A stretch of DNA of 64,000 nucleotides from Trochalopteron elliotii (Eukaryota; Chordata; Aves; Passeriformes; Leiothrichidae). The DNA is taken from positions 1,454,450-1,518,449 of the forward strand of contig JANPWX010000038.1 of assembly GCA_024734555.1 (NCBI GenBank). Reading direction: 5' to 3'. Of this stretch, positions 61,501 to 64,000 are shown one piece after another (position 1 is the stretch's first letter; the number at the start of each line of letters is the position of its first letter). Under the pieces are notes generated by a model, which had not been told where the DNA came from, did no database searches, and worked only from the letters and a program-made list of their open reading frames with translations. A program made the translations under genes and the position numbers.

Positions 61501-64000
61501 AATTTATTTAGCCATATAAGTATTGAAAGTGGAGGTAACTTTATCTATTCAATCGTTACTCAAGTTACAAATTTCTTTCCTTCTGATATGATTGTTTTCA
61601 TTTTAATATTATTCTCTGTATTTAAGACCCTTAACTCATTAAACCAAACACTTCTAAAACTCCATTACTAGGAAAGAGTAAATGCCAAAAGATTTTAAAT
61701 CTGTAACATCCTGGTTGAAAAGGATTTCCTATACATTTGGATCACAGCTTATGAATGAAGGTGTTCTTACACTCACTTTGAAGGACAGAGGTCATGTAAA
61801 TACCTTGCGCCCTACAGGGGACTTAGTGAATACCACACATTCCCTCTCTATCTCAGTAAAATGTCTCCAATTCCACACTGGTCCTATCATGACAGCTGGC
61901 TGTGCATCAGAAGTCAGTCTTTACTCCAGAAAAAGCCTGGCAATCCCAGTGTAGGTGATTATTACTTTTTTTTTTTTTTAAGTCAGATGTAGGGGTATAC
62001 CGGAACACAGTACCTGAGGCTGAGTTTCCCACTGCATGCTAGAGTGTATGTCATGGATGTGAGAAATCATCCAGCCTGCATACATTTTATTTATGGGCAG
62101 GCACATTTCCTCCAAGTGACAGGAAACCTGGGAAATTTTGTTCCCAAATGAATTAGTTTGTATTGGCTTGTATTCAAAATTATCAACCTTCCTGTTTGAA
62201 AGAATAGCAAATTTCTGAAATATATAGCAGATGTCTGAATATATAGGAAAAGCCGTGTTAAAGGAATTCAAGATAGCAGAAATTACCTTTCAAATGTTAG
62301 GAATTACTGTCAGGTTTGTTGAATAGTTTCCTTCACACTTAAAATAGGTGCATTGCAATAAGGTATTCTCATTCTGAACAATATTACCCTCATAATGCTT
62401 TCTGTCTAGAGCTGGAGTATTTCACTGAAGAGAAGTGTGTGGTTGTCTCCTTATGTAGACAACTTGCAGAAGGGAATGAGCACAAGGGATTTGTTTAACA
62501 GTTATGGAATGCAATGGGTGCTCACACTGAGGAGAAGATTATTCAGTTTTTAATACTGCAAGGCTTGCAGTTTAAAAATTATGATTAATGTAGAAAATTA
62601 GTCTTGAATCTTGGGTCCTATGACTGTTTTAAGAGACTAAATCACATATGCAGCCTTGAGACTGACTCATCTTAAATGGGAATTGTCATTGCTTTCCTCA
62701 AAAAGCAAGCTAAGAATAATTTCTTTCACCTAATAAGGGTTGTACAGGTTGTGATTACAGAAAAATCAGTCAGTGAAAGCAGAAAGGAAAAGATATCCAA
62801 TTTACAAGAAGAATTATCACAAGTATATAATTATCTGGTGCTGGAAGCTGAAATGCGACTTTTTGGCTAAATATTGCAGCTCTTATATTGGGCTGGGAGC
62901 ATTGCTTTGGGTCTTCTGATGCACTTTCTAAATTATTATATGTACTTTTTGCATTTTTTTCTTTCTTTCTTTTTTTTTTTTCCTATGTTTCTCCTAGAAC
63001 AACAGGCAATTTGGAAAACTCCTTTAATTATTTTGGCATGTTGGGCAGGAGGGTAGAAACAATTGGTGCAACAGTAGGGTTTTTTCTAAGTTTGCACATT
63101 TTATACCTCTATGCACTAAGCGGGCAATATTTAGCAAAGACAGAAACAGCTGGTTCCAGGAAGTATAAAATGAGATATGCTCACATGTGGACACTGCTTC
63201 TGCAGAGGTGACCGGTGCTCAGCATGGGTGTGCCCTGTCCCTGCACGGTAGCTCACCTGCAACACACCAAATCTGCCACAGAATCAGCCTGGCATGTGCC
63301 ATGGCTCCTAGTGAGAGATGCAGCCAATGAAAAGGGTCTGCTGCACCTGAAAACTCTGGGAATCCAAGTCCTCAGACTTGACAGCATAGATAAAGCTTGC
63401 AAATTAAAGAAAACTCCTGGAGAAAGCCTTGATATGTAGGAGTTACTTTTGGAATAATCCTATAGCAAGTGGGATGTGCCCCAACAGAGAAACTATGTAA
63501 GAGAAAGCAATTAAAACTGGAACTATTCAAATACAATGCCAGTTGGTGCAACAAAAAATAATTTGATATTTACAATCTGTTCTGGTGTTGTAAAACTCAC
63601 TGCGGGGCTGATATGGAGAGCACGATATTTTCCCTAGCAGAGTCCAAATAAAATTATGGTACTGATTTTAATTTGTAGGGCTGAGCTTGCTTTCCTGGGG
63701 GTATTGACCCTCTGCTATTGCCTTCTCTTCCATGTTTCAACCTTGCAACATATATAATGAAGCACCACAGAGAGTAATTTGTTCCCTTTCAGCTTTTTCC
63801 TCGGTGGCAAGATCACTGTCATCTGTCAATGCAGTGGAGAGAAGATGATGAAATTTAAACAGACAGCTTAAAATTGACAATTTTACTTGCATCCGTCTTC
63901 CATTGTTTTTTTCCAAGCAGGTATGGCTCTTTCCAAGCTGGATAAAGTCTGAGTAAAATATATTTATCAAGATGTGGTTTTAAGTACGATTTTTAGTCTG
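58596..64000. other. AT-rich non-coding stretch to window end
   Basis: C/A-rich low-complexity patches occur at 58,660-58,745 and about 61,340-61,430. T runs occur at 61,966-61,980 and 62,970-62,981. A slightly GC-richer bit at 63,190-63,430 carries a 74-codon frame with no known domain. No gene or retroelement is recognised. Confidence 0.5.
61340..61430. repeat. A/C-rich low-complexity tract
   Basis: Runs of A broken by CC or CCCC dominate about 90 bases. It makes a false glycine/phenylalanine-rich minus-strand frame. Confidence 0.8.

Noticed and set aside
1..64000. Search for tRNA, rRNA, snRNA, CRISPR-like arrays, mitochondrial insertions and a novel multi-gene system
   Set aside because: None was recognised by eye; a covariance-model scan and a mitochondrial alignment would be needed to exclude small or diverged copies.

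Overview
The window looks like non-coding nuclear DNA from a bird. Six clear CR1 LINE pieces and one very short one belong to the retrotransposon class that dominates avian genomes. Four long terminal repeats (LTRs) have the layout of avian endogenous retroviruses (ERVs). The background is AT-rich, with long intron-like or intergenic stretches. There are no operons, bacterial ribosome binding sites, dense open reading frames, CRISPR arrays or recognisable tRNA or rRNA genes. I cannot name the species; the LTR types would fit a passerine or another neoavian bird, but that is inference.

Layout. 1-9,290 is AT-rich and unrecognised, with a diverged repeat pair (about 400-500 and 2,675-2,785), a tiny CR1 tail near 3.6 kb and a GC-rich island at 5.88-6.13 kb. 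An ERV LTR lies at about 9.30-9.81 kb. A possible broken retrocopy of a gene (minus strand) sits at 12.49-13.06 kb, followed by an open frame after a good splice acceptor at 13.34 kb. From 13.8 to 23.6 kb I see mainly unique DNA with two strong inverted repeats. A 5'-truncated CR1 carrying a broken reverse transcriptase occupies 23.61-25.58 kb on the minus strand. From 25.6 to 34.8 kb lies unique DNA with a poly-G run and a candidate exon at 32.74 kb. A second ERV LTR (about 34.84-35.20 kb), an internally deleted CR1 (35.77-36.20 kb) and an 11-bp pyrimidine microsatellite (36.50 kb) follow.

The best-resolved elements are three solo LTRs whose edges can be read to the base from their target-site duplications. 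Two are relatives from one family, both on the plus strand, with 5-bp duplications (37,439-38,106 flanked by gtaag; 53,074-53,708 flanked by cttat). The third is on the minus strand with a 6-bp duplication (48,509-49,127 flanked by cctctg). More CR1 pieces lie at 49.3, 53.9-54.9, 56.1-56.6 and 58.06-58.6 kb. The rest, to 64 kb, is unique AT-rich DNA.

No protein-coding gene could be identified. A few short frames bounded by splice-like signals are given as low-confidence candidate exons. The window is most simply an intron of a large gene or an intergenic gene desert, with retroelements as its only certain content. I found no convincing evidence of a new biological system; the most checkable novelties are the candidate exons, the LTR pair and the local DNA structures.
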